Source: CAYXRK01 sp964467615 (GTDB lineage Bacteria > Hydrogenedentota > Hydrogenedentia > Hydrogenedentales > GCA-2746185). From it: 59,088 nucleotides of DNA. Where the stretch lies: contig CAYXRK010000006.1 of assembly GCA_964467615.1 (NCBI GenBank), forward strand, positions 1-59,088, read 5' to 3'. The stretch's first letter is position 1, and the number at the start of each line of letters is the position of its first letter. Shown piece by piece: positions 45,025 to 53,721 of this stretch. The translations under genes and the position numbers were made by a program. Below the pieces are notes generated by a model, which saw only the letters and a program-made list of their open reading frames with translations, did not search any database and had not been told where the DNA came from.

Positions 45025-45030
45025 TTTTCT

Positions 45031-45051
45031 CTCTATAATCCTACTCTATAA
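45031..45051 (-). promoter_or_regulatory. Direct repeat TTATAGAG x2 upstream of the Cys-rich/cus genes
   Basis: On the minus strand TTATAGAG occurs twice with a 13-bp period, ending 7 bp before the predicted TTG start. Such direct repeats can be operators; no regulator gene of the CueR or CopY type is nearby. Confidence 0.35.
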
Positions 45052-45110
45052 CAACCATTCTGTCCAACCGGTTCCCACCGGCAACAATCCCCACCCTCGG
45101 ATTTCTGTCC

Positions 45111-45137
45111 CATGTGGGGCAGCCGCCCTCGGCTGCC
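45111..45137 (-). repeat. 27-bp interspersed repeat, copy 2
   Basis: Exact reverse-complement copy of 9407-9433, with the GGCAGCC/GGCTGCC stem. Confidence 0.8.
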
Positions 45138-45423
45138 ACGACGCCAAAGGGAGGGCGAGGCTCCCGCCGAGCCGCGCCCGCCACCTCGAGTGGAATCGAC
45201 ATAGACACATCGTCCCCAGTAGCGCCCACCTCGACGAGGCCGGCGCAGCCTCATCGCCCGCGCCGCATACCTTCCCGTTCTCCGCGACAAGGCGTTTTCG
45301 CACCGCCGTCCGCCGCAGTGGTACGGCAGGGTGCAGTGAGTTCATTTCCAACGACGAGATCGAGAGAACGGAAGGTTCACGGAAGTGCCCAATGGCGCGG
45401 CCCCACGAGCGTTCCAGCGTTGA

Positions 45424-46104
45424 CTACGACGTCGCGAGATTATCGCCACGGTCCGGAACTTCGGACGGATCAGATTCGATCACGTTAGTCGTCTGATCAG
45501 AATCGATGCGGTCCTTGACAAGGTCTTGGCGTCTGATTGCCTCAGTGATCTGTTCCATGACTTGCTCGTCGTCAAGCCACTGAAAGAGGCGGTGAAGCAA
45601 TACGTGACGCGCAAGTTCCACAGTGCTCTCGGACTTACTCGCAAGAAGTTCCGGCGTTGCGTCGCGATACACCGGACGTCCGCAATTCGAGCAGTAGCTG
45701 CTTGATCCTGTGTTCGTCTTTCCGCACGAGCAATTGACTTCGAATTCGAATTTGCAATAGCTGCAGAAGAACGCACCGTCGTTCGCGCTCAGGACGCTCT
45801 TGAAGCAACGCGGACACACAAAGGTGGGCTTAGTCGGTTTGGCTGGCAAGCTGAAGACATTCGCGGACTCGGATTGCCACACATTGACGAGTTGTCGGAT
45901 TTGATACAGCGTGCTCTTGCGCGGCGTGCCCTTCCCCTGCTCGAAGTTGCTAAGGCTGGCCTGAGTTTGCCCTAACAATGCGGCTACGTGTTGCTGACTG
46001 AGGTTTCGTTCCTTCCGTAGGCGAACAAAATCTGTGCGCAACGCCGAGACGTCATTGTCAACAAGTATCGGGTCTTCAGGCGAATATTGGGGCACGATGA
46101 GCAA
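45424..46104 (-). CDS. XRE-family regulator with C-terminal zinc ribbons
   Basis: A 226-residue protein. Residues ~22-75 are a Cro/CI helix-turn-helix (LRKERNLSQQHVAALLGQTQASLSNFEQGKG split across the fold). Two zinc-ribbon-like modules follow: CPRCFKSV...FFCSYC (~97-117) and CSCGKTNTGSSSYCSNCG (~124-141). An acidic helical tail closes the protein. The start is unsure: TTG 46104 or GTG 46095. It lies 100 bp from the assembly gap, so its natural neighbour is unknown. DNA binding is predicted; the target is unknown. Confidence 0.75.
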   Translation of the reverse strand: MLIVPQYSPEDPILVDNDVSALRTDFVRLRKERNLSQQHVAALLGQTQASLSNFEQGKGTPRKSTLYQIRQLVNVWQSESANVFSLPAKPTKPTFVCPRCFKSVLSANDGAFFCSYCKFEFEVNCSCGKTNTGSSSYCSNCGRPVYRDATPELLASKSESTVELARHVLLHRLFQWLDDEQVMEQITEAIRRQDLVKDRIDSDQTTNVIESDPSEVPDRGDNLATS

Positions 46105-46184
46105 CCTATCGCAGAGTATCTCGTCGAGTAATCCATTCTTTCTTGACGAATAAGGACACGACCATCAAACGAGCCATAGAGTGG

Positions 46185-46204
46185 TCCTCGCCTCTCTGCG
46201 AGGA
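46185..46204. repeat. Hairpin abutting the assembly gap
   Basis: Perfect 7-bp inverted repeat TCCTCGC/GCGAGGA (46185-46191 and 46198-46204) ending at the first N. Confidence 0.7.
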
Positions 46205-46214
46205 NNNNNNNNNN
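46205..46214. other. Assembly gap (10 N)
   Basis: Ten ambiguous bases. Linkage of sequences on the two sides is by scaffolding only, and the true gap length is unknown. Confidence 0.99.
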
Positions 46215-46275
46215 CACCCACAATCACCCGTCCAATCGGGGGGCCGTCGCCTGTTGGGTTGCACCACTCACGGCC

Positions 46276-46368
46276 CTACTTTAGTTTGTAGTTCGTCAAC
46301 TTGACGTAGACGCCGATTCCAAGCACGCCCGCGATCTTAACCCAAACTCTCGCGATGAGCTTTTTCAC
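46276..46368 (-). CDS. Possible 30-residue cationic membrane micropeptide
   Basis: A short GTG-initiated frame (begins VKKLIARVWVKIAGVLG, ends KLTNYKLK) with GGGAGG 9 nt upstream. Alternating Val/Ile/Leu with Lys gives a cationic amphipathic or transmembrane character, as in type I toxins or small regulatory membrane peptides. The frame is open further upstream to 46554 but that part overlaps the palindromic element. No homologue is known to me. It could be chance. Confidence 0.3.
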   Translation of the reverse strand: MKKLIARVWVKIAGVLGIGVYVKLTNYKLK

Positions 46369-46431
46369 GTCTAGAGACCTCCCTTCCGATTCGATTCGGA
46401 AGTAGAAGTCCCGTGAGTGGAAGCTGCGTTT

Positions 46432-46606
46432 GCCAGCGCGCGGAGAGGTACCACTCTTCGAGACTCTACTCCGCGCCAAATGATACACTCGACTCCTAGA
46501 AACCGCAATAGAAATGCCGACTACCCTCGAGAAAAACTCGGAGGTAGTCGGCAAATAGAACAGGTTGAGGTAGACTCTCGAAGAGTGGTACCTCTCCTGC
46601 GCTGGC
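46432..46606. repeat. 175-bp nested palindrome (MITE-like element or structured RNA)
   Basis: Outer inverted arms at 46432-46469 and 46570-46606 match over GCCAGCGC, then GGAGAGGTACCACTCTTCGA and TCTAC, with one substitution and a 1-nt indel. Inside, TGCCGACTACC.. (46515-46531) and its complement (46537-46553) form a second hairpin around AAAAA with two mismatches. No transposase is present. Confidence 0.75.
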
Positions 46607-47190
46607 CGTTAAGAAGACAATTGGAAGGGCATGATATAAAAATTATAGTGGTATGTCAACTGAAAAATTATAATCGTTCGGCGGATTGATGGATCGACGA
46701 CTCCGTTTTGAAAGTTTAGGCTTTTCCAGATAAATTATTGTATATCAGAATAAAGCCGATGTCAACTACAAAATTATATGGCATTTCTTATAAATTCATT
46801 TGCAAGTCGAGATTATATATTGGGCCATTATAGTTCGATCACCTACAGGTTGTGGATGAGCGACTGCAGGCGATGAATGTTGATAATTCAAAACCTAAGT
46901 ATATATTCAGTTATAAATCAAGATTATTGCATGGAATTATGGTCATCAAATTGCCAGGGGGGTACTGGTTGTCAGTTTTGACATCCGTAGGATACAAAAT
47001 TTATATATTTTTCTTGCCGATCCAACGTACGAATCAATGTCTAATACTGGATGCATATTCAGACTAATATGTGGATACGAGGTGTTTCAGTGACGTGATT
47101 TCGGTGGTGTTGATTATCGGATGTTTGACGTACGCGACCATTCGGTTTTGGTTTTGTTCAACACGCGGCTTCGCACGCCTGACATGTTTT
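46607..47190. other. AT-rich island without recognised genes
   Basis: Base composition is far more AT-rich than the surroundings (runs such as AAAATTATA and TTTATATATTTTT). An 18/20 direct repeat beginning ATGTCAACT occurs at 46653-46672 and 46759-46778. The only open frame of note (46852-47067, 71 codons) has no recognisable features. Likely foreign or decayed DNA. Confidence 0.55.
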
Positions 47191-47207
47191 CACGGCGATG
47201 GTATCGT

Positions 47208-47246
47208 TTTCCGGGCGGTCCGCATTAATTTGGGACGGCCCGGAAA
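47208..47246. repeat. Inverted repeat TTTCCGGGC/GCCCGGAAA before the TPR gene
   Basis: Perfect 9-bp arms (47208-47216 and 47238-47246) around a 21-nt loop containing TTAATTTGGGACGG. A relative of this loop, TTAATTCGGGACCG, lies directly after the gene at 48112-48125. Confidence 0.6.
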
Positions 47247-47287
47247 GCGTTGCGGCAGTGACAACACCCCCAAAAAAGCATGTCACG

Positions 47288-48115
47288 ATGTGGCGGATTG
47301 CGGGCATTGCCGTGGTCCTTGCCGCGCTCGCGGGCCTAGCGCGCGAGGTCGCGGGGGCGTGGGAAGCGCGCCGCGCGCGATTCGAAGCGCGGGACGCGGC
47401 CATCGACGGAATGCTGGCGCTCCTCAAAAAAGACCCGCGCGTCCGCCGCCCCGAGACGCGCCAACTGGTGGACGAAGTCCTTCGCTACAAGGACGTTTCC
47501 GGGATGGCCGACGCCCGCGTCTGGCACGCCGCAGGCCTTCGCGCGTTTTACGGCGAAGAAGACGCGGCCATCGCCGAGACGGCCTTTCGCCGCGTTGTCG
47601 CGCTCGATCCCAAATGGAGTTGGGGCCACAACAACTTGGGCATCGCGTTGTTCTCGTTGGGCCGCGAGGAGGAAGCGCTCGCGGAATTCCAGCGTGCGAT
47701 GGATCTCGATCCGCGGTGGAGCAGACCTCATAGCGATCTCGCGATCATGTATCGGCGGTCGGGCCGCTTGGAACTTGCCGCGAAGGAAGTGCTCGCCGCG
47801 CTGGCCATCGAACCCGAAGAACCGACGAACCACTACAACTATGCCGTGATCCTCGATGTTCAACAGCGCTTTGATGAGGCGCGCACCTTATACGAGCGCG
47901 TCATCACGATGGACCCCACCCTGCCCGCGCCCTACTACAACTTGGCCTGCGGTTACGCGCGCGAAGGCGACGCGCAAAAGGCAATCAACTACTTGCGTCG
48001 GGCAATCGCGATCAACCCAGCGTTTGCCGACGAAGCCGCGACCGACGCGGACTTTGCTAAAATCCGGGCGTCGCAAGAGTTCCGCGAGATCACGCAAGGG
48101 CCTGCCGCCCCTTAA
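47288..48115 (+). CDS. Membrane-anchored TPR protein
   Basis: About 275 residues: an N-terminal transmembrane helix (WRIAGIAVVLAALAGLA) then five or so TPR units, e.g. WSWGHNNLGIALFSLGREEE, WSRPHSDLAIMYRRSGRLEL and LPAPYYNLACGYAREGDAQK. TPRs scaffold protein contacts; the role is unknown. The frame is open from 47198, but a 9-bp inverted repeat at 47208-47246 lies there. Start ATG 47288 or GTG 47258 is therefore more likely. Confidence 0.78.
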   Translation: MWRIAGIAVVLAALAGLAREVAGAWEARRARFEARDAAIDGMLALLKKDPRVRRPETRQLVDEVLRYKDVSGMADARVWHAAGLRAFYGEEDAAIAETAFRRVVALDPKWSWGHNNLGIALFSLGREEEALAEFQRAMDLDPRWSRPHSDLAIMYRRSGRLELAAKEVLAALAIEPEEPTNHYNYAVILDVQQRFDEARTLYERVITMDPTLPAPYYNLACGYAREGDAQKAINYLRRAIAINPAFADEAATDADFAKIRASQEFREITQGPAAP

Positions 48116-48142
48116 TTCGGGACCGTCCGAGAAACACATTCG

Positions 48143-50746
48143 TCAGCGGGTGGCCGCGACTCCCCTTTGCGCGTAAAAGTTGATCGCCCGATAGGTTGCC
48201 GCGCCGGGTTCAACGGCCTCGATGTCGACGCGGGTGGTCCCGTCCCATCGAAGGGGCACGGATCCCTCGAAGGTCGTTGTCGTGTTGGGCGAGAGTTGGA
48301 TCATGCGGGTCTCGAACGAATCAGCGACCCCCACCGGCACGAATCGAATTCGATCCAACTCGAATTCCGCGCGATCCAACCCGGCGGGATTGGACACTGA
48401 AACGCGAATCTCCGAGGCACCGTCGGCAATGTCGACGTTTCCGATCGGCAACCAGTACCAGCCCTGCTGGACGGTGACCGCGTCTGGGCCGAGTGCCCCG
48501 AATGCCCGCGGTTCCTCGGAGCCTGCATACACGAGCGAGAATGTCGCCGTCGCAAGCCCTCGGTCGTTTGTCGTCTGCACAGTCTTCACGCGAGCGACGA
48601 CCTGATAGCACCCTGGCCTTACGTTGAGCGACGCGGTGATCGCCTTGCCCTCCGGCGTTTGAGGAGTCAGCGCCGCGGCAATAGCGAGGCGATTGTCGCC
48701 GGTCCCCTTCGGCGCGGCGGGCTCCTGCGCCGTGTAGCGCCAGACACTCGAGTCGCCGTCGAGCGGTTTGAAGTCGGCAGCCTCGATGGTCTCCGCGCTG
48801 GAATACACGTTTACCGAAAGCCTTCTGTCGCGGCTGGATCGGTTTTCGATGAAGTACGAGAAATCCAGCGTCCCGTTCGCCTTCGCGGGGAATGACGTGG
48901 CGATGACGCCGGAGGCATCCGATCCGTGGCCGATGAAGCGATAGGTGTCGGGTTTCACACGGCCCTCGTCCGTGATTTGCAAATCGAACGCGAGCACGAC
49001 GTCGTTGGCCTGCGCTTGCGCGGCGATGAGCGAGCGCCGCAAATCTTCAAGATTCTGAGGTATGTCGGTCGAAAGCGGATCGAAGTACAAGGGCGTCCTG
49101 TCGTATCCCGTGTCGTTCAGGACCGCCTTTCGTATTGGCGGACCTGCCGGTGGATTCAATCGGTAGCGAAACACGTCGAGACCGTCAAACGGCTGCCTCA
49201 ACTCCCGAATCGCGTGCGCGTCGAGCCATTGCCACATGGCCGCCGTGCCGGGCTCCGCCGTGAACGGCATCCACCACGTGTTGACGAGCCAGAGTCGCTG
49301 TCGTCCGTTCATCACGGTGTCAAGCCGGACCGGGCGAACCTCATGGGTTTCGTACGCGCCGATGCTCGGATGCCCGATCATCGCGCCGAGGACTTGGCGC
49401 TCGGTAAGGTCTACAACGTACTGCTTCGCATCGAGGTAATAGACGAACGGCACCTTCGTGTATCGGATGCGATGGGCGACTACGTCTTCGTCGGGCCGGT
49501 ACTCCTGTTCTACAAACGCTGCCGCGGCGCGATAGTCGGGCTTATAGAGAATGCCCAGTGTGTGGCTTTGGATCGGGTGAAGGCGTTGCGCGTAATGGTC
49601 GGCCAATGCGGGCACGGTCAACAATGCGAGCGCTGCCACCGCGCAGTGTCTCAACGAGCGCAATCGAATCGACGCCAGACCGTGGCCCGCGAGCCAGTAA
49701 CAGGGCACGGCGCTAAAGATGAAGAGTCGGTGCGTGTAGTACGGGAAGTGTTGCTGGCGCCAATAGAGAATACCGAGAACGATGGGCGCGAATCCCAAGA
49801 CCAGAAAAAGTATTAGGCCCTTCGGCTGTTTGCGAAGCGAAACCGCGCCCAGAATGACCGCGAGGGCCGCTCCGAGCGCGAGCGCTTGGTACGCGAGGAC
49901 GTTTGCGCTGTAGCCGGTAAAAAAATTCTTAAATGAGATCAGAGCAAGCAGCGGCCCCGGCCGGATGTACCACGTTTCTTGCGCGGTGTCGAACACCAAG
50001 CTCATATACAGGGCCATGCGCAAGGCTGGTACGGACAGCAAGATGACCGCGAGATTGGCCGCCGTCCATTGCGGAACGCGTCTCCAGTGACCGCGAATCG
50101 CGCAAACGAAATAGAGATTCAGCGCGATGACGTACCACACCATGAAGAAGTGATTGTAGATGCCCGCGGCCAGCGCCACCACGAATCCCAACCAGTCCCG
50201 GGCACGGTCCTCGGACAGCGCGCGCGACATGAAGTACACCGCCGCGAGATTCAGCACGACGTGCAGCGGATAGGCGCGCAAATCCTGCGCGTAGTAAATT
50301 TGAAACGGAGAGATCGCGAATAGAAACGCCGCAAGTAGGGCCGCGCGAACGTTTCCCGTCAAACGGCGGCCAACTTCGAAGGTAAGCCAAACGCCGGCGA
50401 CTCCCGCCGCGCAAGGATACAACCGGATCAGAAAATCGCAGAACTCGCTGCCCTTCACCACGCCCGGTATCGACAAGACCAGCCTATACCACAAACCCGC
50501 GACTATTCCGTGAAGCGGCGCATCGTTGCAGTACAGGGGATCCAGGAATTTGGAAGGATTGGACAGGTACTTTGAAACGTAAAGTACAACGCTTTCGTCA
50601 TACCAAATGCTACGTTCGCCAAGCTTGTACAAACGAAGCGCTACGCCGAGCGCAAGAATGCTCGCGAGCCACAACTTCCAATGGCCAGGGACCGCACCGG
50701 CGCCTGTCGCGCTGGCTGCTTTCCCTTCCGTCTCAAGCGCGACCAT
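48143..50746 (-). CDS. GT39-like (dolichyl-phosphate-mannose type) membrane glycosyltransferase
   Basis: An 867-residue protein. The first ~430 residues hold about twelve transmembrane helices with the GT-C motif SIWYDESVVLYVSKYL in the first periplasmic loop, where Asp-Glu is catalytic in PMT/ArnT enzymes. The next ~430 residues are soluble, with beta-rich stretches resembling carbohydrate-binding or jelly-roll modules (GCYQVVARVKTVQ, WYWLPIGNVDI). It transfers a sugar from a polyprenyl phosphate to an external acceptor, unidentified. GGATGATC precedes the ATG. Confidence 0.85.
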   Translation of the reverse strand: MVALETEGKAASATGAGAVPGHWKLWLASILALGVALRLYKLGERSIWYDESVVLYVSKYLSNPSKFLDPLYCNDAPLHGIVAGLWYRLVLSIPGVVKGSEFCDFLIRLYPCAAGVAGVWLTFEVGRRLTGNVRAALLAAFLFAISPFQIYYAQDLRAYPLHVVLNLAAVYFMSRALSEDRARDWLGFVVALAAGIYNHFFMVWYVIALNLYFVCAIRGHWRRVPQWTAANLAVILLSVPALRMALYMSLVFDTAQETWYIRPGPLLALISFKNFFTGYSANVLAYQALALGAALAVILGAVSLRKQPKGLILFLVLGFAPIVLGILYWRQQHFPYYTHRLFIFSAVPCYWLAGHGLASIRLRSLRHCAVAALALLTVPALADHYAQRLHPIQSHTLGILYKPDYRAAAAFVEQEYRPDEDVVAHRIRYTKVPFVYYLDAKQYVVDLTERQVLGAMIGHPSIGAYETHEVRPVRLDTVMNGRQRLWLVNTWWMPFTAEPGTAAMWQWLDAHAIRELRQPFDGLDVFRYRLNPPAGPPIRKAVLNDTGYDRTPLYFDPLSTDIPQNLEDLRRSLIAAQAQANDVVLAFDLQITDEGRVKPDTYRFIGHGSDASGVIATSFPAKANGTLDFSYFIENRSSRDRRLSVNVYSSAETIEAADFKPLDGDSSVWRYTAQEPAAPKGTGDNRLAIAAALTPQTPEGKAITASLNVRPGCYQVVARVKTVQTTNDRGLATATFSLVYAGSEEPRAFGALGPDAVTVQQGWYWLPIGNVDIADGASEIRVSVSNPAGLDRAEFELDRIRFVPVGVADSFETRMIQLSPNTTTTFEGSVPLRWDGTTRVDIEAVEPGAATYRAINFYAQRGVAATR

Positions 50747-51096
50747 TGATCATCCATTTGGGGTCACCGCTCAAGGGGGTACGCTGCAATTGGAGCGGGC
50801 TGGATCCCGGAGCGATCACGAGCTTTACGTGTGTCCGTCGCGGTTGATTTGTCTTCCGGCGTTCCAAGGAATGCTCATGTAGAAAGACCTCAAATCACTC
50901 GAAAAACTAACACACGCCCCGGCCTTGGTGCAAGACCCGAATCGGCTAACGGCGGCCTACCCGGCATCGCTCACCAGCCGGTCGCTTTTAGTTTGGGTAG
51001 GCGGCGATTTGTTCGCCGGGGACCGCGGGTACACGATTATCCAGGTCCGTGTCCAAAGAATTCGCGGCCGGTTTACGAGTTTCTACCCGCCCCTAC
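50747..51096. other. 350-bp spacer
   Basis: Between the GT39-like start and the methyltransferase stop. No gene, repeat or terminator that I can support. Confidence 0.5.
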
Positions 51097-52029
51097 TCAT
51101 CCCGGTCGTGCTGAGCGAAACGGCTTGTTTGCGCAGGCGACGATCGATCCCGCGAAGGGGTAGATGTAGCGTCTGCCCGAGAGCGCAAAGACGGCCAGAC
51201 CGATGAGCTTCACGGTCCAGATGAGCGCGAGGTCTATGGGGCCATTGGCGGAATAAGGGCGCCCGATTTCGAAGCGGATATCTTCGTAGCCAAGATTGCT
51301 TAAGTAGTGCGAAAGGGTGCGCGGCGAGAAATCGAAGAGATGGCGGGGCGCTTCGAAGTGAATGGGCAGCCAGGGCAAGAACCGTTTCACCCGCATGTAG
51401 CCTTGGATGTAGGGCACGAGAATCGCGACCGTCCCGCCGGGCGCAAGCCAGCCGGTTAGCCGCGCGAGGATCGCTGCGGGGTCTTTCACGTGTTCGAGCA
51501 CTGCGATCATGGCGATGCAATTTTGGCTCTGCGGCGGAAATTCGGCCTCTTCGATCGGCGTCGACGTGATAACGGCTTTTGGAACGGCGCGGCGGGCATA
51601 GCCCGCGGCTTCTTCGCTGAGTTCGATCGCCGAAAGCTCGAAAGGCAGTTCCGCAATTTTTTTGAGCAGGTGGCCTGCGCCGCAGCCGATCTCGAGATAC
51701 TTGCCCCCGGCAGGCTGACGCCCCGCGATCAGCAGTTGCAAATGCCCTTCGATCGCGCCCGCGGAACGCACGGCCATGCTCGAATCGGATGTGTCGGCGT
51801 ACATGCCCTCGTAAAAACGCGGCAACTCTTCGGCCGCGGGTTGCGGCGAGACGTACACCAGGCGGCACGACGCGCACTCGCGAATCTCGTAGCGGTCAAG
51901 TTCGCGGCCCAGCAGCGTATACGTAGCGCCACCGCACAGATTGCATGACACGTCATCGTGGCGTTGTACCTCGAACTCGTGCGAGAACGTGGTATAGAGG
52001 GATCGATTGATTTCCATTTTTTGGTTCAT
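51097..52029 (-). CDS. Class I SAM-dependent methyltransferase with N-terminal zinc-binding motif
   Basis: A 310-residue protein. The N-terminus carries CNLCGG...CASCRLVYVSPQP, the Cys4 element typical of sugar C-methyltransferases and related Methyltransf_12/23 proteins. The SAM site is KYLEIGCGAGHLLKKI near residue 97, followed by VLEHVKDPAAIL. The C-terminal hydrophobic stretch (LALIWTVKLIGLAVFAL) suggests membrane association. Modification of a surface glycan or lipid is plausible given neighbouring glycosyltransferase genes. Confidence 0.87.
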   Translation of the reverse strand: MNQKMEINRSLYTTFSHEFEVQRHDDVSCNLCGGATYTLLGRELDRYEIRECASCRLVYVSPQPAAEELPRFYEGMYADTSDSSMAVRSAGAIEGHLQLLIAGRQPAGGKYLEIGCGAGHLLKKIAELPFELSAIELSEEAAGYARRAVPKAVITSTPIEEAEFPPQSQNCIAMIAVLEHVKDPAAILARLTGWLAPGGTVAILVPYIQGYMRVKRFLPWLPIHFEAPRHLFDFSPRTLSHYLSNLGYEDIRFEIGRPYSANGPIDLALIWTVKLIGLAVFALSGRRYIYPFAGSIVACANKPFRSARPG

Positions 52030-52644
52030 TCCGTTTCAGTGGGGGTATTAACGAGCGGAGAGGCTTAGTCATTGCCGGAAACATCTTCAATAGGGGGTTC
52101 GTCACAAGAATTTGTGCAGGGAATAAGTTGATGAGCATGTGCTAACCCGTGTAATTCCAAGGTTTGGAAGGCTTTGGAAACACACAGGAAGGCATATGTT
52201 GGTCAGAAGTATCGTCAGGCGGACGTTAGGGATCAAATCACGCGTACTCAAGTGCAAGCCATCAATCGTATCGAAACGACCCGATCCGAGCCACCGGTAA
52301 GCGCTTCTCCTTGACCAATCGTAGCGTGAGGAGGCCATTATTTCTCTCTCGACGCGTATATACGGGTCTCGCAGCGCCTATTCCACTTTGTTCCCTTTAG
52401 CCTGTTCGAGTAAGCTTTAAGCAAGATTCTGTTTACCCCAGGGACAGCCAACTCGCGCGGGCGTCCAATAGGCGCAGGTCTGATCGGTTCAGCCGTTAGG
52501 TTTCGACGACTTTTCTGCGTCGCCGAAAGTAACGCGGGAAATTCCTGAAGCGATACGGACCCCTTGATTTTGCACCCTCGCGACGCGTCTCGGTCAACCT
52601 TATCGCCCGCCTGCAACGTTTTTTCGAGGAGAAGGAATCAATCA
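52030..52644. other. 615-bp spacer before the lipoprotein gene
   Basis: No credible gene. Nothing distinctive was seen apart from the AGGAGAAGGA ribosome site at its right end. Confidence 0.5.
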
Positions 52645-53373
52645 ATGAAAACTTGTTTCGGTATCATAATTCTCGCCGTTTTCCTCCAGGGGTGCGGGCG
52701 CACCGGGGTAGACGGGTTCGGTGATCTGGAGGAAGCGGCCGCTTCACCCGCAGAGACGTTGCCCGCGTACCAGAAATGGGACCCCGCGTTTGTGGATCAA
52801 TTGAAAGCAAAGGCGAACGCGTTGGCCGAGCGCGAGTTGGGCCGCATGGCCGCGACCGAAATGCTGTATCGCAATGTGGTAGAACTACAGACCCCGGGGA
52901 TCGATCAATTGCCAGACGGCACGGGCGCTTGGGTGAAAATCTACCGGAGTTTCGAGGGCTATGAAATCAAGGACATCGTCCGTTCCGACTCGTATCTCAG
53001 CCCCATCGAGTATGAGATCGAATATCGGTACACGATATTCAGCACACGTCCGCTGTCACAGTTGGAAGCTGACGGCGCCGCGCGCGCCGCAAAGGACAGC
53101 TTCTTCGATCCCCTTGCAGTCAGGACCGTTTCGAATACGTACAAGTGCGACGCGTGGGGGAATGTTGTCGGGGATTTTCCAAACTTGCTCGATCGGGTGA
53201 ATTACTTTACCCGCGACGTTGATTGGCGTGATGAGACCGGTTACGAGAAAACCATCAACCCTTTCAAGACGCCGGAAATGCGGGAGATGGTATTTGGGGG
53301 AGCGCAGGGGTTTCCTCCCGTGCAAATTCCCAACCAGCCTCCTTTTCCTCAGGAAGCGCCACAACCCCAATGA
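52645..53373 (+). CDS. Lipoprotein of unknown function
   Basis: A 242-residue protein. The signal MKTCFGIIILAVFLQGC ends in a lipobox (LQGC, Cys17), so it should be lipidated by Lgt. The mature part is mostly helix then beta with no family recognised: ALAERELGRMAATEMLYR near 65, and paired Tyr-rich strands EIEYRYTIF and VSNTYKCDAWGNVVG. The tail is Pro/Gln-rich (PNQPPFPQEAPQPQ). The ATG at 52645 is chosen because AGGAGAAGGA precedes it and the lipobox then fits; the frame is open from 52564. Confidence 0.72.
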   Translation: MKTCFGIIILAVFLQGCGRTGVDGFGDLEEAAASPAETLPAYQKWDPAFVDQLKAKANALAERELGRMAATEMLYRNVVELQTPGIDQLPDGTGAWVKIYRSFEGYEIKDIVRSDSYLSPIEYEIEYRYTIFSTRPLSQLEADGAARAAKDSFFDPLAVRTVSNTYKCDAWGNVVGDFPNLLDRVNYFTRDVDWRDETGYEKTINPFKTPEMREMVFGGAQGFPPVQIPNQPPFPQEAPQPQ

Positions 53374-53721
53374 CGCCAATATGTTACATTGCGGGAGGAG
53401 GGTCGCAGTTGAATTCACGTACCGGCCCAAATTGTTTCTGCTAACGGTGCGTCGGCGACGGAGACACGAGGGGTTGACAGAGTATGGGTCTCCGTGCTAA
53501 CGTACTCTCTAGTAGGTGGTTCAGTTTCTGCCTCATCGAGGCGCAGTTGCGCAAAAGGGGAGAGTGTCCGCGAGCGTATCAGCGTTACATGTCTTCGGAC
53601 TCGATGCCGTTCGGGGTTGTCGGGGAGTCTGGGGCGATGGTGCGCTGATGGCTGGGGATCGTTCTCTCGAGTGTAATTGACGAAACCGGATCACGAATTC
53701 ACACGGGAGGAGGTGAAAACA
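53374..53721. other. 348-bp leader region of the small secreted protein gene
   Basis: Carries a consensus TTGACA and a weak -10 (see 53474-53503), then an untranslated stretch ending in a strong ribosome site. No gene is supported. Confidence 0.5.
53474..53503 (+). promoter_or_regulatory. Candidate promoter of the small secreted protein gene
   Basis: Perfect TTGACA at 53474-53479 and TAACGT at 53498-53503 with an 18-bp spacer. It would give a leader of about 210 nt. The -10 matches only the key T, A and last T. Confidence 0.4.

Larger units (their letters stand above)
45025..45423. other. 399-bp spacer with direct and inverted repeats
   Basis: No supported gene. It contains a CTCTATAA direct repeat (45031-45038, 45044-45051) just upstream of the Cys-rich gene. 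It also carries the second copy of the 27-bp repeat (45111-45137) within a longer stretch that reads like a known class of interspersed element. Confidence 0.55.

Noticed and set aside
46432..46606. Integron attC recombination site
   Set aside because: Size and palindromy fit, but the GTTRRRY/RYYYAAC core pair is not found at the ends and no integrase is present.
46852..47067. 71-codon open frame in the AT-rich island
   Set aside because: No ribosome site, no recognisable domain, and AT-rich DNA gives such frames by chance less often but not rarely; not enough to call a gene.
51083..51877. 264-codon minus-strand frame overlapping the methyltransferase
   Set aside because: Alternative frame of the methyltransferase gene, Arg-rich, without its SAM-binding or Cys motifs.
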